Below, in pieces: positions 35,918 to 48,269 of a DNA stretch of 64,000 nucleotides. The notes beneath the pieces were generated by a model that did no database searches, was not told the origin of the DNA, and saw nothing but the letters and a program-made list of their open reading frames with translations. Location of the stretch: NCBI GenBank assembly GCA_958496175.1, contig OY292278.1, positions 45,694,001 to 45,758,000 of the forward strand, written 5' to 3'. Every line of letters begins with the position of its first letter. Position 1 is the stretch's first letter. Position numbers and translations under genes: made by a program. This DNA comes from Sisyra terminalis. Its lineage: Eukaryota; Arthropoda; Insecta; Neuroptera; Sisyridae.

Positions 35918-36940
35918 TCTATACTAATATATAAAATTCTTACGTCTGTCTGTACATTTCGATTTAGAATCCAATTTTAGAGTAAATATTTGTTTCAAGA
36001 GGCCCTTATTCCACATTTAACATTTTTAAAATTTTTGTCTGTCTGTCTGTCTGTCTGTGTGTCCCGATTTAACTAAAGAACGGAACAACCAAATTTAATG
36101 AAATTTGGTATTAAGATACAACACAATTTCCCACAGACTATAGGCTATTTATCATTCCAAAAAAATAATAAGGGAAGGTATTCCCTAGGGATGAAAACAG
36201 AAATTTTTACACTAGACAGGTGAGTTGTATATCATTGGAAAGGTAATTTAAAGTTAAAAAATAATCTGTAAAAATATTTTTAGTTGAACTGATAAAAGCA
36301 CAGTAAATTCAATTTAAATTTTAAAAAATTGCCTCTTTGAAATATAAACCTTTATGTATATATAAAACACATAGTTGATGTTAATAACGTAATGGCTTAC
36401 GTATCTAGCATTCTGATACTCCTAATTATAAAGACGTGGGTTCGAATCTTACAGTAAACTTTGTTTTATTTTATTTTTTTACAAAATTGTTCTAAATAGA
36501 CCCTTAGAGCTACTCAATAAGGAAATATTAACGAAAAAAAGTAATAGTAGTAGTAGTAATAATAATAATAATAGTAATAAACCTTTAAGTAAATACGTTT
36601 TTAAAACTGTGCATACATAAAACCGTGTATTTATATACCGCCCCCTGACTGATGAAATTTTAATATTCGATGTATTCCTTATAAGAAGTAGACATTTGAA
36701 AAGATTTTTTTTTTGAAAATTCCTACCCTAAAAGAGTAATAGGGGTGACTAAGTTTGTATAAGAAAATGTAGAGTCAGGTTGAATGAGTTTTTTAAAGTT
36801 TACAAAATAGTGTTTTTAAGTATGATTATGTTTTTCGTAAAAGAAATAAGAAAAATAATAATTTTCATATGCCACTACAAATAGAAAATTTCAAAAAGGA
36901 AATATAATCTACACCTACGCCCGCCACGCTGGACTTAGTG
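35918..36940 (+). mobile_element. Non-autonomous Helitron, plus strand
   Basis: It starts TCTATACTAATATATAAAAT, preceded by A, then GTCTGTCTGTCTGTCTGTGTG and CCCGATTTAAC. The same blocks, reverse-complemented, lie at 40440-39660, followed by GATGTATTCCTTATAAGAAG and GACTAAGTTTGTAT. The 3' part (36800-36925, AAATATAATCTACACCTACG) matches the 3' part of the minus-strand copy near 38070. Compared with that copy, about 1.4 kb of the middle is missing. The exact 3' base is uncertain (a CTTAGT lies near 36935). No protein is encoded. Confidence 0.7.
36376..36456 (+). other. tRNA-like segment inside the Helitron
   Basis: TAATAACGTAATGG resembles a tRNA A box and GTGGGTTCGAATCTTAC resembles a T arm with B box. 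Between them GTATC...GATAC can pair as an anticodon-like stem with a 9-base loop, and GTAA...TTAC as a D stem. The acceptor pairing is weak and there is no normal anticodon loop. It is probably a tRNA relic or pol III promoter carried by the element, not a working tRNA. Confidence 0.45.
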
Positions 36941-36944
36941 ACTC

Positions 36945-37684
36945 ACGAATTCATGTATGTTCGGTTATGGTGACCCCCTGAACAAAAATCTAAGTCTGGT
37001 CAATTACATACAGGTAGCCAGCCACTGGCTCTTAGACTATAACTTTTTTCTTGTAAATTAAATAGATTACTTATAAATTGGAGTGCAAAACCAAAGTCGG
37101 AAAACCTCGTAAATCATAAAGCAGTTGAATAAACTTTGTTTCCAAAAATTCTATTGAATAGTCGCTGATTTTGTAATACAAAGAAATCTAAGTTTGAAGC
37201 AATCTTTCAGAAGGTTCAAATTTCTACGATTTTTGTCCTAGTTAAAGCAAACCACACAAAAAAGATTATAACAAACGGATTCTTGAATATTTCCTACAAT
37301 ATCTTCCAATCGAAAACTTTCATGTTTTAAATTCATTCTTAGACTATCAGTGCAAGGAAGTATAAAAATTTAGAACCCTAATATTTCAATAATGAGACAA
37401 ATTACCAGACCATACTTTTGTTCCCTTTGTAGAACACATAAAGCACCGAAATTGCGAAGGGATGAAAATTAAAGTCGTGCCTGATTAGATTGAATAATGT
37501 TTTCGTAGAAATATAATCAGTTTTATATTTCGTTACTTCCTCCTCGTCTCGACATTACTTCTTTTTTTTCTCTCTCCCTGCTGTGGAAAAAAGCTCTTGA
37601 TTACCATTCTCGCGTATGCATTCGGTGGATGTGTATGTATACGTATACTCGGGAATAGGAAGTTGGAGTTTCAGGAAGAGAAAA

Positions 37685-37720
<36 letters not shown>

Positions 37721-38015
37721 TGTGGCTTCATTATAGCATGTTCCTATGGAGATGCGTTCTCGACGTTGTAATTTATTACCTACTATAACAATAAAACAGA
37801 TGGTAAACATGGTTTTGTAAATGCCATAAAGTGAGTATAATATTGACATAAAAATTTCAAATAAAATAAAACAATGATTCACTATGTAATGTGCAAATGT
37901 TGCGCGGGAAATTAGCATATTTCGGCGTTGCTGATTTGGAACTTAAGCAATGGCTAGTTATCATATTTAAGATGATGAGTTTTAAGTTGAAATGCTTGGC
38001 TGTAATTTTATAGAA
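36945..38015. other. No recognisable gene; one TA microsatellite
   Basis: The stretch between two Helitrons contains a TA run and short frames without known domains. A patch at 37590-37680 is less AT-rich but gives no domain. Confidence 0.45.
37688..37719. repeat. (TA)n microsatellite
   Basis: About 16 uninterrupted TA units. Confidence 0.97.
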
Positions 38016-38019
38016 CTAA

Positions 38020-40440
38020 TTAGCTGATCCCCGCGACTTCGTCTGCGTAACGTTGGTGGAAATTATATTTTCTTTTTAGATTTGTTATTTGTAGTGGTAA
38101 ATGAAAATTTTTATTTTTCTTATTTCTTTTACGAAAAATATAATCATACTTAAAAGCACTATTTTGTCAACTTTAAAAAGATACATTTTATAAACTGTTG
38201 CTTAGAATAAAATAGTTGAATGTAATCATAAATTAATTTTCAAAAAATAATTATAAATATCTTAAAAGGGTATGTTCAATTGCGTATATCTACGGTAGGT
38301 ATACCAACCGTGAACCAAATAATCCATAAATCAATCAGGATCTATACATTAAAAAAATATCGTAAAGTTCAAGAAAGTCGGTCTTAATTATGACTTCAAA
38401 CAGTAAAAAGCTATCAAAACACTCGCGTCAAAATAACAGAAGTAAAGGGTCTAGATTTAGAATATTAGTAGAAATCCCATTTCATTATCTCTACTCCAAA
38501 ATGAACCTTTTTCCCAAAACTATTACGCTACTGCAATGTACAAAAGTGCCGCGAAATTAAAATTTGTTCAATTGCAGGAAACCCAGTTCCTCCATTATCA
38601 AGTATAACCATTGTGTATCTAGGCACTTATTATTAAAATATCTGAATTTCAGTTATATAATTAAACCGTTTTCTTTTAGTTCGCCAAATTTCTCGCTACT
38701 TGTTATTCGCTCACTAATGTATTTATTTGAGAATACGTATTTCGGATTTTCAGGTTTATAATATGTGAAAGCCAAAAACTTTTTACTCAATTATAAACTT
38801 AACCATTTTCAGGTATATCTATCAAAGTTTAAATTTTTAAGCAGATCCAAAGTTTGTGTTTCTACATTAAACCAACTTTGTTTTATAGTAATCGGTAAAA
38901 CGTTTCGTCTATAACGATACTTTGGTTATAAAATTTGAAATTTTGATTGTATATTAGACGTTATGACGTACAAACTTGGCCACGATTTTTCACTCTTTTA
39001 GGGGAGGAATTTTCAAAAAACCCTTACTTATTATATATCTGCATCATATAAGGAAAACACTTGCCAAATTTCATCGACACAAATATGCATTTATATTGGA
39101 AAATACAATGCAAAACGAAAAAAATTATGACCATCTTTATTTTGATTATCATGACTAAAAAGCAATTCGATTTCGCACATTTGGACGTTGTACATCCAAA
39201 ATTGTTGGAAATAGATAGAAATCGTGGAAGTAAATTCGAATATTTTATTTATTTTCAATAACAATAATTGGTTTCCAAATTGTTCTAATTACCGAAGAAA
39301 AGTTAGTTTGGAAGATTGCAAATTTTAATTGATAACGACATATATGATAAAAAATTGGTCCCTTAATGCTTTTCAGCAGAATATATAATTGCTCCAGGTC
39401 ACAATTATTGGTCCATACAAATAAGATTTTATAAAATTTGATTGTTGAAAAACAAACAAAAATTAAAAACTGCCTCTTTGGTATTTGGTATAAGTACCAA
39501 CTACATAAACTTTCACACTAATTAAGTGAAAAAACGTTATTTAAAATGCTGTAGCTAAAATGATATAACAAAAACAGAAACTTATTATTTATTAAATATT
39601 AATTTAATAATTACACTTATGAAATTCAAAATTTCGATTGTTGATTAACTCTACAATTTCTCATACAAACTTAGTCACCCCTTTTACTCTTTTAGGGTAG
39701 GAATTTTCAAAACAAATCTTATCAGATGTCTACTTCTTATAAGGAATACATCGAATATTAAAATTTTATCAGTCAGAGAGGGTATACCAATATAGGATTT
39801 TTATATGCACGATTTTAAAAACATTAAGTTTTATTTCTATTATTACTATTACTTTTTTTCGTTGATATTTCTTTATTGAGCAATTCCAAGGGCTTATTTA
39901 CAACAATTTCGTAAAATAAAAGAAAAATTTTGCTGTAAGATTCGAACCCACGTCTTTTTAAATAGGAGCCATTACTCTATTAACATCAACTATGTATTTT
40001 ATATGTATATAAACGTTTATATTTCAAAGAGGCAATTTTTTGGACTTTAAATTGAATTTACTGAGTTTTTTATCAGTTCAACTAAAAATATTTTTACTGA
40101 TCATTTTCCAACTTTTAATTACCTTTCCAATGATATACAACTCGCCTGTTTAAAATAAACATTTTTTGTTTCATCCCTAGGTAATACTTTCCCTAATTAT
40201 TTTTAAGGAATAATAAGTACCCTAACATGTGTGGAAAATTGTGTTGTATCTTAACACCAAATTTCATTAAATTCGGTTGTTCTGTTCTTAAGTTAAATCG
40301 GGACACACACACAGACAGACAGACAAAAATTTTAAAAAATGTTAAATTTGGAATAGGGGCTCCTCGAAACAAATATTTGCCCTAAAATTGAGTTCCAAAT
40401 CGAATTTTACAGACGTAAAAATTTTATATATTAGTATAGA
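38020..40440 (-). mobile_element. Helitron, minus strand, full ends
   Basis: On the minus strand the 5' end is TCTATACTAATATATAAAAT at 40440, preceded by A, and the 3' end is a GC-rich stem CGCAGACGAAGTCGCG, then GGATCAGCTAA followed by T at 38019. Insertion between A and T with TC and CTRR ends is the Helitron rule. Inside are the tRNA-like segment (39931-39988) and the body shared with 25340-26353. I recognise no Rep or helicase domain, so it is non-autonomous. Confidence 0.75.
39931..39988 (-). other. tRNA-like segment, shortened copy
   Basis: Reverse complement of 36376-36456: GATGTTAATAGAGTAATGG, a shortened middle, then GACGTGGGTTCGAATCTTAC. The central stem seen in the plus copy is deleted here, while the A-box and B-box-like words remain. 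Confidence 0.45.
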
Positions 40441-40885
40441 TTATCGAAAGTGTTTTACCCATTATTTCAAAGAGGCAATTTTTTGGACCTTAAATGAATT
40501 TACTGTGTTTTTTATCAGTTCAACTAAAATTATTTTTACTGGTTATTTTCTAACTTTTAATTACCTTTCCAACGATATATAACTCGCCTGTTTAAAGTAA
40601 ACATTTTTTGTTTCATTCCTAGGCAATACCTTCCCTTATTATTTTTAAGGAATAACAAGTAGCCTAACATGTGTGGAAAATTGTGTTGTATCTTAACACC
40701 AAATTTCATTAAATTCGGTTGTTCTGTTCTTAAGTTAAATCGGGACACACACACAGACAGACAGACAAAAATTTTCAAAATGTTAAATTTGGAATATGGG
40801 CCTCTTGAAACAAATATTTACCCTAAAATTTGATTCAAAATCGAAATGTACAGACAGACATAAGAATTTTATATATTAGTATAGA
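40441..40885 (-). repeat. Tandem duplicate of the Helitron 5' end
   Basis: Sequence from about 40020 to 40465 is repeated at about 40465-40910: the Helitron 5' end and the outside flank TATCGAAAGTRTTTTACCCAT are both copied. Because host flank is included, the duplication happened after insertion. The second TCTATACTAA start lies at 40885. Confidence 0.8.
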
Positions 40886-40889
40886 TTAT

Positions 40890-41201
40890 CGAAAGTATTT
40901 TACCCATAAATGAAACATTGGACCATTGAAATTTTTTTAACATATAATCAAAATTGTTCAATTTTGATTAAACCAATGCAAATTTTGTAAATTTCAAATT
41001 GAAATCTGAATCGTTGATAAAATGCGGACCAACGCAGATTTCTTCAATTTCATTTCAATTTTCTTTAATACACAAAATGTCTTGTCTCCAATATTGTGGA
41101 TCAATTTCACGATGAAACGATCATTCGCATTTCTGCTGATTACATTGGCTTTGATTTGGATATATTTTGCCAGTTCAATTCATTTGTGTACTGCGATATG
41201 T

Positions 41202-41257
<56 letters not shown>

Positions 41258-43045
41258 AGCTACAGTTCCTGTGCTGTGGTAAAGTTTCTCCCGTTTGGTG
41301 TTCTTGGCAAATAAACAGCCCGAATTAATATCTGCCTCATTAATACGTATGGATTTGATGGTTGGTGCGTACTCGTATTCGAAGATTATAAAATAAACGT
41401 ACTTGATTCATATTCCATTACGAGAGAAGGACGAAAACGCGAGGAATAGAAATGGGATGTAATATCCTACTCCAGTCGGGAATTTAAGGTTCCATGCATA
41501 GCAGAACGCACACATAAATAACTGTTCAATATTCAGACATTGTGAAACCGCAACAACATCGTCTAATATCGTTGAATACGCGAGAGTGTGTACCAGGGGG
41601 TTGTAGGGATGGGAACAGTTATATATATAGTTGGTATATATATATAGTATACGTTTTAAACTGTTCTAGCTATTTAGGTCGAACCACACAATCCCTGAAC
41701 TGACTTACAAGTTATAGATATGAGATTCTATTTTCAATTAACTTTGCAAATATACACAGAACCTTCACTTCACTTCTGCTCCACGAGATGTGAACTGGGT
41801 AGCACATACAGACCCAGTATCAATGTTCGTATTTGAGTACGTATTTGAGCGAGCGAAGGCGGCAAATATGGGGTTGTGGGTGGCTGATAACCCCCCTCAA
41901 GTACAGGGTGAACAGACAGCAGGGACGAAGCGAAACACATTGGATGGATTTCATTCGTTTATCAGTTATTGTTTGCATCATGAATAATAATTGGAAATAA
42001 CAATTACAACTTTAAATATTGCTCTTTTTCATTCGCTTTCGAAAATTCGATGGCTTTTATATATACCATATATACACCCAGAATGTACATATGCATCACA
42101 ACTGGAAAATAAACTTACTCAATTTCCGTTCTCATTAAAAATACCAACTTGAAAAGCTAATTATCTACCGTAAATGAGGTATTATTGAAATCGTACAGTT
42201 CACAGGTTTTAACGGTTCAGTGATTTTTGCGTTGGAATTTTTTTTTTCTCTAGTGGAATACATGAAAATGTCACTATCTCGTAGATTTGTGTAATGTTTA
42301 AAGCTTGAGTTTTAATCACCACTTGATGGAATAATCATCGATTCACATCATAGCTCGAATCATCCAATCATTTCTAGAGGATGGCAATTGCTGATTAAAA
42401 AATGCATCCACTTTTAACTATCTATATAGGCATGAAAATAATATGCTGTAACCAAATCAAGTTTTCCGAGCTAAAATATATATTTTCCTCTCTATATATA
42501 AGGCAAAATGTTAGCTAGTTTTGTTGTAATTACCAAGGACATGATATTACAGGAAGAACTTAGAAAGTTGGGTCTTATTGCGGTCAAAGATCAAAAGATT
42601 TAGGGCAAGGTATTATTAAATATTATGGAAAAAAGGAACCATTGAAAATTCAATGGAGAAAAATGACAAGGCTAATATTTGTAGAAGCATCAAGGGAAAT
42701 CGTCCTCATGTGGTCAAGAAAATCAGGAACGTTATAAAATATCCTAAAATTTCATTGAATCAAGGGAAAAATTAGGGAATCTGACCAAAAATTAAGGGAA
42801 TTTTTTATTTATTCACAAATTGCATACTTTTTAAATTGGAAAAGATGCAGACATCACCGTAAACAGTTATTTTATGTAAACAAAATATAGGATGAAAAAA
42901 AAGGTCATCCTTATGATTGTTTTCGGAAATGATTTTATGAAAAAGATCAGAAAACAAATGCAAACTTCGGTCCTGAAAGTATAGGAATTTTGGTTGAAGA
43001 AAAAACTTAACATTCAGAAATTAGTTCCGAGATACTTTTCATAGA
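40890..43045. other. No recognisable gene; one TA microsatellite
   Basis: Frames at 41022-41314 run through the TA repeat and are spurious. The frame at 41790-41987 lies in a less AT-rich patch but has no domain I know. A short piece at 41690-41730 resembles the start of dispersed repeat S. Confidence 0.45.
41206..41255. repeat. (TA)n microsatellite
   Basis: About 25 TA units, the longest such run in the window. Confidence 0.97.
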
Positions 43046-43046
43046 T

Positions 43047-43360
43047 TGTTAATTTCTGGATACAGTAGCAGGAATATGGAAATATGGCAAACAGTTATTG
43101 TATAACAGTTACTGCAAATTGCACTTAGTTTCGATTTCGATAACAGTTATCGGTAACAAGTATATAAAGAAAGCAAAATAGACTCCGAAACGAAATGCTT
43201 GTTAATATCTGGATGCACTAGCTGGAATATGGAAAAACGACAAACAGTAGTTGTAAGTAAATAGCACTAATTTTCGATTTCGATAATAGTTAATAGTAGC
43301 AAGCACTTATTGAAAGCGAAATAGACTCTAAAACGAAGTTCTTTGCATAAACAATAACTG
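43047..43360. repeat. Two-copy tandem duplication, period about 153 bp
   Basis: GTTAATTTCTGGATACAGTA near 43048 and GTTAATATCTGGATGCACTA near 43201 start two units. Both continue with GGAATATGGAAA, ACAAACAGT, TTTCGATTTCGATAA and GCGAAATAGACTC-like words. Non-coding by eye. Confidence 0.75.
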
Positions 43361-43842
43361 CTTTTCTTCTCATATCCCTGGAACTGCATCCAGAAATTAA
43401 CAATCAGTGATAAATATCTAAGGACTAACTAACTAAATTTCTAGACTTTTTAGACCAAAATTCCCTTCTCGAAGCTGGGCTTATTTATAAAACAATTCCC
43501 AAAAAGAGTGATAAATATTAACATTTTCCTACCTAAAACTTCTTTACATTATTACCTCTATTATCTTACCTCTGTACTTCTGCTAATTTTCAAACTCTTA
43601 TTTAATATTTTCAATTAAGTAGGAAGACAAAATCGATAAGTTTTATAACATAGAATTATAAACAAGGAAATTGGAAGAAGATTTAAGTATCAGGGAAATT
43701 TTTTTTATTAAATTATCGATCTATTTGAATTCTTCTTTAGAAAGTAGCTTTAGGTCTAACGAATTTTAAATTCGATTCATTCGCAGCTATATCTCAAAAG
43801 CCAAGGAACCAAAGAAACCATATGGTGTTGGCACATATAAAT

Positions 43843-44649
43843 TAGGGTGATTCAAAAAAAAAATTATTTTTATTTTTTCTTGCAAACAGGCTAAAAAGTT
43901 TTGTTTTGACGTAAAAAGACACCAGTTAAAATTTCAGCTCTTAATATTAATATTAAGGTTGTCCTCGTCGCATTTTTTTATTTCCCATAAGAATACCATG
44001 GGAAAAGTTATTTTTACTTCTTCGGATTTTTATACCGTTCAAACGACTATTGAAATAATAAATCTCTTCTATAATCTTTATAGTGAATTAAACGCTCTAT
44101 AAAAAAGGACTGATAACACTTTTTGATTAGTCCATGTGTTCAAAAGTTATTCAAGATCAAAGTTCAATTCTTTAAAAATTTGATCGAATTTTGTATATTA
44201 TACCAAAACTGTTGGTTTAAGTGTTAAAATAAGGGTCAAATTTTTTATCAAACATAAATTTGATTTGTGAGAGATGTCAACAAATATTTTATGATTAATT
44301 TTTTTTATCAAATTTTCAAAGAATTGAACTTTGATTTTGAATAACTTGTGAACACATGGACTAATCAAAAAGTGTTATCAGTCCTTTTTTGTAGAGCGTT
44401 TAATTCTCTATAAAGATCATAGAAGAGATTTATTATTTAAATACTCGTTTGAACGGTATAAAAATCAGAAGAAGTTAAAATAACTTTTTTCATGTCATTC
44501 TTATGGGAAATAAAAAAATGCGATGAGGACAACCTTAATATTAATATTAAGAGCTGAAATTTTAACTGGTGTCTTCTTACGTCAAAACAAAGCTTTTCAG
44601 CATGTTTGCAAGAAAAAATACAAATTTTTATTTTTTTTGAATCTCCCAA
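43843..44649. mobile_element. Hairpin element family B, hAT-like
   Basis: The ends are TAGGGTGATTCAAAAA and TTTTTGAATCTCCCAA, flanked by a perfect 8-bp duplication ATATAAAT (43835-43842 and 44650-44657). Arms of nearly 400 bp pair almost throughout. In each arm, from outside in, are AAAATTTCAGCTC, the palindrome CTTAATATTAATATTAAG (43940-43957), TTTCCCAT, AATTAAACGCTCTATAAAA (44086) and TTCAAAAGTTATTCAAGATC. An 8-bp duplication and TAG-type end point to hAT transposase in trans. No protein is encoded. Confidence 0.85.
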
Positions 44650-44659
44650 ATATAAATAT

Positions 44660-46130
44660 TTTTTTTTTTTTTGGTGGATCAAATAAATAAAGCGAATGTT
44701 GAATGTAGATCTTGATTAAAGCGGTCAGTAGTTTATCTAAACTCGATCTGTGTTTCACGTAGGTAAAAAGGATTACTCAAATTGCGTCCTCGTTTCCCAC
44801 TGATCCTGGCACAAACTTTTATTATTTTCCTTACAGAAAACACAGCACTCGATATATTTTATTACGCCATTTTGTACGACATTTGAATCCGCACACCAAC
44901 ATATAACTATGGGTTCACATATAAAACGGGAATCATTTAAAGTGGGCAAAGCCCGGAAATTTTTGAAATATTATCATTTTTCAACGATCTGTAACGGCTT
45001 AAATGAAACCCCAATACCAAAGGCCATCCATTCCCACACACACAACACATATTTACCCCGAAAAGAAACTTTATTATTTTAAATTTAAATGGAAATTTTA
45101 TATTTATCCATCTGCAACGTTTTCTTTTACTAGTCGTATTTGTTGGGATACTAAACAAAAAAAAAACACACTTTTGTGTTTCAAACAAATATTTTTTTTT
45201 CTAATTAAAATTAATTCAAAGATACAATGTTCAGTCTATCGCAAATTGTTATGAAGTTTCATTGTATGTAAACATAATTAAAGACACGTTCGAGCTGAGG
45301 AAAGCTTATTGAATGCGAAGCATTCTTTATTTGAGGATAAAAGAAATTGATTGAATGTTCCCGTTTTAGATAGCTGAACAGAATAATCGCTGTAATTGAT
45401 TGAAAATAAAGTCTTTCAAATATTTAATTAATGTTTGTTTTATTTGAATTTATTCGATCCATTTGAGATTTGAAGCAATGAAAAAAAACCAAATGCTCAT
45501 CTTCATCTAGTTAAGGGATGCCGACAGAAAAATCGAAATGGATTTGAACGATTGGAAAATATGTGAGGAGAAAATAAAAACTTTAAACTTACGCTTGATT
45601 GAATGAAAAAAGCAGAATCTTGTGGACTTACCTGAAAAAGAAAAGGAATTAAAAATAAAATTTGTTAAAATTTTCTTGTTTTTGAAAGTCGTTCGTTTAT
45701 GGTTCTTTTTCTAGAAAACTTAGAAAACTAAAAAATATAATATTGAAAGAAACCTATTTAATTTATCTTTACTTAAAGAATTACCATATTGAATAACGAA
45801 TCAAATTACTATCGTTGATGTTTTAAGAACTACCATCATTATGTGGTAACAATGAAGATAACTGGATAGGTTATTCTAAGAGGAAAGGATTTATACTTGA
45901 AGTTGTAGAAGGGAAATATCAAAAGGTAATTAAACAAAAGGTAATAGTTAGTCAAGGTTTGTAAATAACACAGGTTGCTCCATTAGAAAAAAAAAGACGT
46001 GATACGAAAAATTTTGAAATTGATCAGTCTGAAGATATGTACGAATTTCTTCTGGATACGTCACGTATCCATCATATAGCCACCATGAGGCCACCTGTGT
46101 ATTTTATAAACCTTGATAGTTAGTGAGGAA
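44660..46130. other. No recognisable gene
   Basis: Frames at 44937-45254 overlap on both strands and show no known domain. The sequence is AT-rich with a few patches of normal composition near 44720-44950. Confidence 0.45.
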
Positions 46131-46163
46131 GAATTTTTCTTGTGAAAGTGAAAAAATTAAACA

Positions 46164-46470
46164 TTGGACATGGAAAAAAAAACGGTAAATGTACAGCCTG
46201 GAAAATTATATAAGCGTCCGTTATTACAACAGGATACTTCAAGACCAGACATCGCAAAAAAAACGAAGGACTTTTGGAACGATTTACGATGGGAATCGCT
46301 TCTGCACCCACTTTATTCTCTAGATCTTGCACCTATTGATTATCATCTATTCCCAGATTTGGAAAAATTCTTAAGAAATGTTCAATTTTAAACTTTAACT
46401 GTTGTAAAAAGAGTCATAAATAAAAGATTCGGGAGGCATCGATTTTTTTTTTTTTGAAGTGAATACTTCT
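46164..46470 (+). pseudogene. mariner transposase C-terminus, decayed
   Basis: The frame reads LLQQDTSRPDIAKKTKDF, then LHPLYSLDLAPIDYHLF and LEKFLRNVQF. These are the second and third catalytic blocks of a mariner DD34D transposase (usually LHDNARPHxA and HPPYSPDLAPSDYHLF). Both aspartates are present (QQD; PID), but the N-terminal half is absent. After the stop the similarity continues weakly. The terminal repeats could not be identified. It is a different, older copy from the mariner at 49.6 kb, which lacks exactly this C-terminal block. Confidence 0.8.
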
Positions 46471-46739
46471 TTAGTATCGTTGTGACTTAAAATTTTACGA
46501 AACGGAAACGGAAAGCGGCAATAAAAAGAGAAACATATACATAAATCTATAATATTTAACATGAAAGAGAATGAGGTAGAAAACATTAATATTTCTTATG
46601 GTTGTGCGCGCCTGCGTAGTACGCTACTTGAGAATGGTTACCATAGCGACCAATAACAACCGTGTTAAATTGCTTATTATAATTGTGAGCATAAACATTT
46701 CATTATTTTAATAAAATTAATTTTCAAGTTTGCCGTAAA

Positions 46740-47460
46740 TGACTACAGATTATTGTCATGATTATCAAAAAAAAGTAAAGAAAACAAGGCTATAAATCGT
46801 CAAAAAGTTCAACAGAACGTGTTCGTGAATTTCGGGCACGCCAAAAAGCATTATTAAATAAGAAAAATAATGATTCTTATACGTTTAATAATGATTCGAC
46901 TGTGCAAAATAGTGAAAATGATGCTAGTAAGTACTTAAATATTTTCTAATCGCATATTTCCTCCGTAATTACGAAATTTCAATAAAATAAAAGCATATTT
47001 AAAATTAATTCTGATATCAAAAATATTACGAACTGTTTTTCAGGTGCTACCCAAATAAATGTACAGCCGATTCCTTAGGTGCTCATAATTTCATCGAAAT
47101 AAAGTTGTTCATGAGGAATTTCGTTAAAAATTTTGTAACCATATGTTTGGTCATAATATGTGCTCCTTTTGTGAACGATTGTGATTCCAACGAGATTCAA
47201 AACCACAATGCTCAGGACATGAAGATCTTTTATGGATAATAATTAAAAATTCTAATGCAAATAATAATATTTTACTGCGCTGCACGAATTTTCAAGCAAT
47301 CGAAAAAAATGGAATTCCAACAATGTCCAAATACAATAGTTTCAAATATTAAACGATACCTGCATCTTTACCACCACTGGATTTATTTCATACTTCCATT
47401 ATCATAAGCTCTCGTTTCATTTATCGAAAATGCAAATTTGAATTCAGAATAAATTTATGT
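46740..47460 (+). pseudogene. Helitron ORF N-terminal relic with intron
   Basis: From 46740 a frame starts MTTDYCHDYQKK and, after a one-base shift, gives SSTERVREFRARQKALLNKK, a basic segment like those near the start of arthropod Helitron proteins. A GTAAGT donor at 46928 and a TTTTTCAG acceptor at 47042 would remove about 116 bp. Further on, in another frame, come FGHNMCSFCERL, a stop where W is expected, FQRDSKP, LLRCTNFQAIEKNGIPTMSK, and FKY...IPASLPPLDLF. This order matches the CxxCxRLWF...VPxxxxxNxFxYPxxPxxLPPL region upstream of the Rep domain in DUF6570-type Helitron proteins. No Rep or helicase part follows. Confidence 0.65.
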
Positions 47461-47464
47461 AATA

Positions 47465-48265
47465 TATATGGTAAGAAATCGTAAACGTAATCGTAATTCA
47501 CGAATTTTTATTTTTGTGTACTTTTATCTTCAATTATATCACAATAAGTTCCTCAATAAGATTTAAGCTTTTTTATTTTTAAATTAAAAGAGACTTATTT
47601 CCAATTTGATAGATATGTATCACTTGAAAGAACTATCATTTGTGTTATACATATTTCATACACTTTAGTTAGACGACTCGAAATAAATATTTATGGGAGG
47701 AAATTTTGCAAGCGATGACGAAGCAGAATTCTTTATAGATCGACACAATAGCCGATGTGTTATAAACAGGATAAAAAGGGATCGGAAGGAAGGAAATGTG
47801 AATTCAATTGTTCTGATATTTTCTTTTTAAATTGCCAGCTAGCGAGCTTGTGATATACTTTATATATATATACATATATAAACACTATATATAGACACTA
47901 TCATCCAAAGTCAAACTAGCTTTATCCTGATAAATATTTAATGTGAAAACATTCGGAATGTGGAGCATGAATTGTTTGTTATATTAAAATTGATTTGAAT
48001 AAATTTCACAAAAAAATAAAATAGAACATACTTTGAAAGTTTATGGTTTTCGTAAATAGTTAAAAAAAATTGTGTTAGAACCAGTGGCGGCTTGGCATTT
48101 AGTCAGTGAAGAAAGGTGTGCTTCCTTGTCTTTCGAAACAAAAAAGGGAAGTAGGAAATTTTTATGAAAGTTTAATATATATGGAATATGAAGTTGAAAA
48201 GTGCTCATTTTGAATGTTAAAATGAATGCAAAATATTCTTTATTTCTTTGGACAAAGAAAGTAAA
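47465..48265. other. No recognisable gene
   Basis: AT-rich sequence between the Helitron relic and the jockey relic, with a short TATA-rich patch near 47860-47890. No domain or long repeat seen. Confidence 0.45.
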
Positions 48266-48269
48266 ACAC

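Noticed and set aside
36420..36460. A functional tRNA gene
   Set aside because: The anticodon loop has nine bases, the acceptor stem is poor and the second copy lacks the middle, so only a tRNA-like relic is claimed.
36538..36581. Possible CRISPR-like or minisatellite array in the AGT/AAT run
   Set aside because: It is a simple trinucleotide repeat with no spacers.
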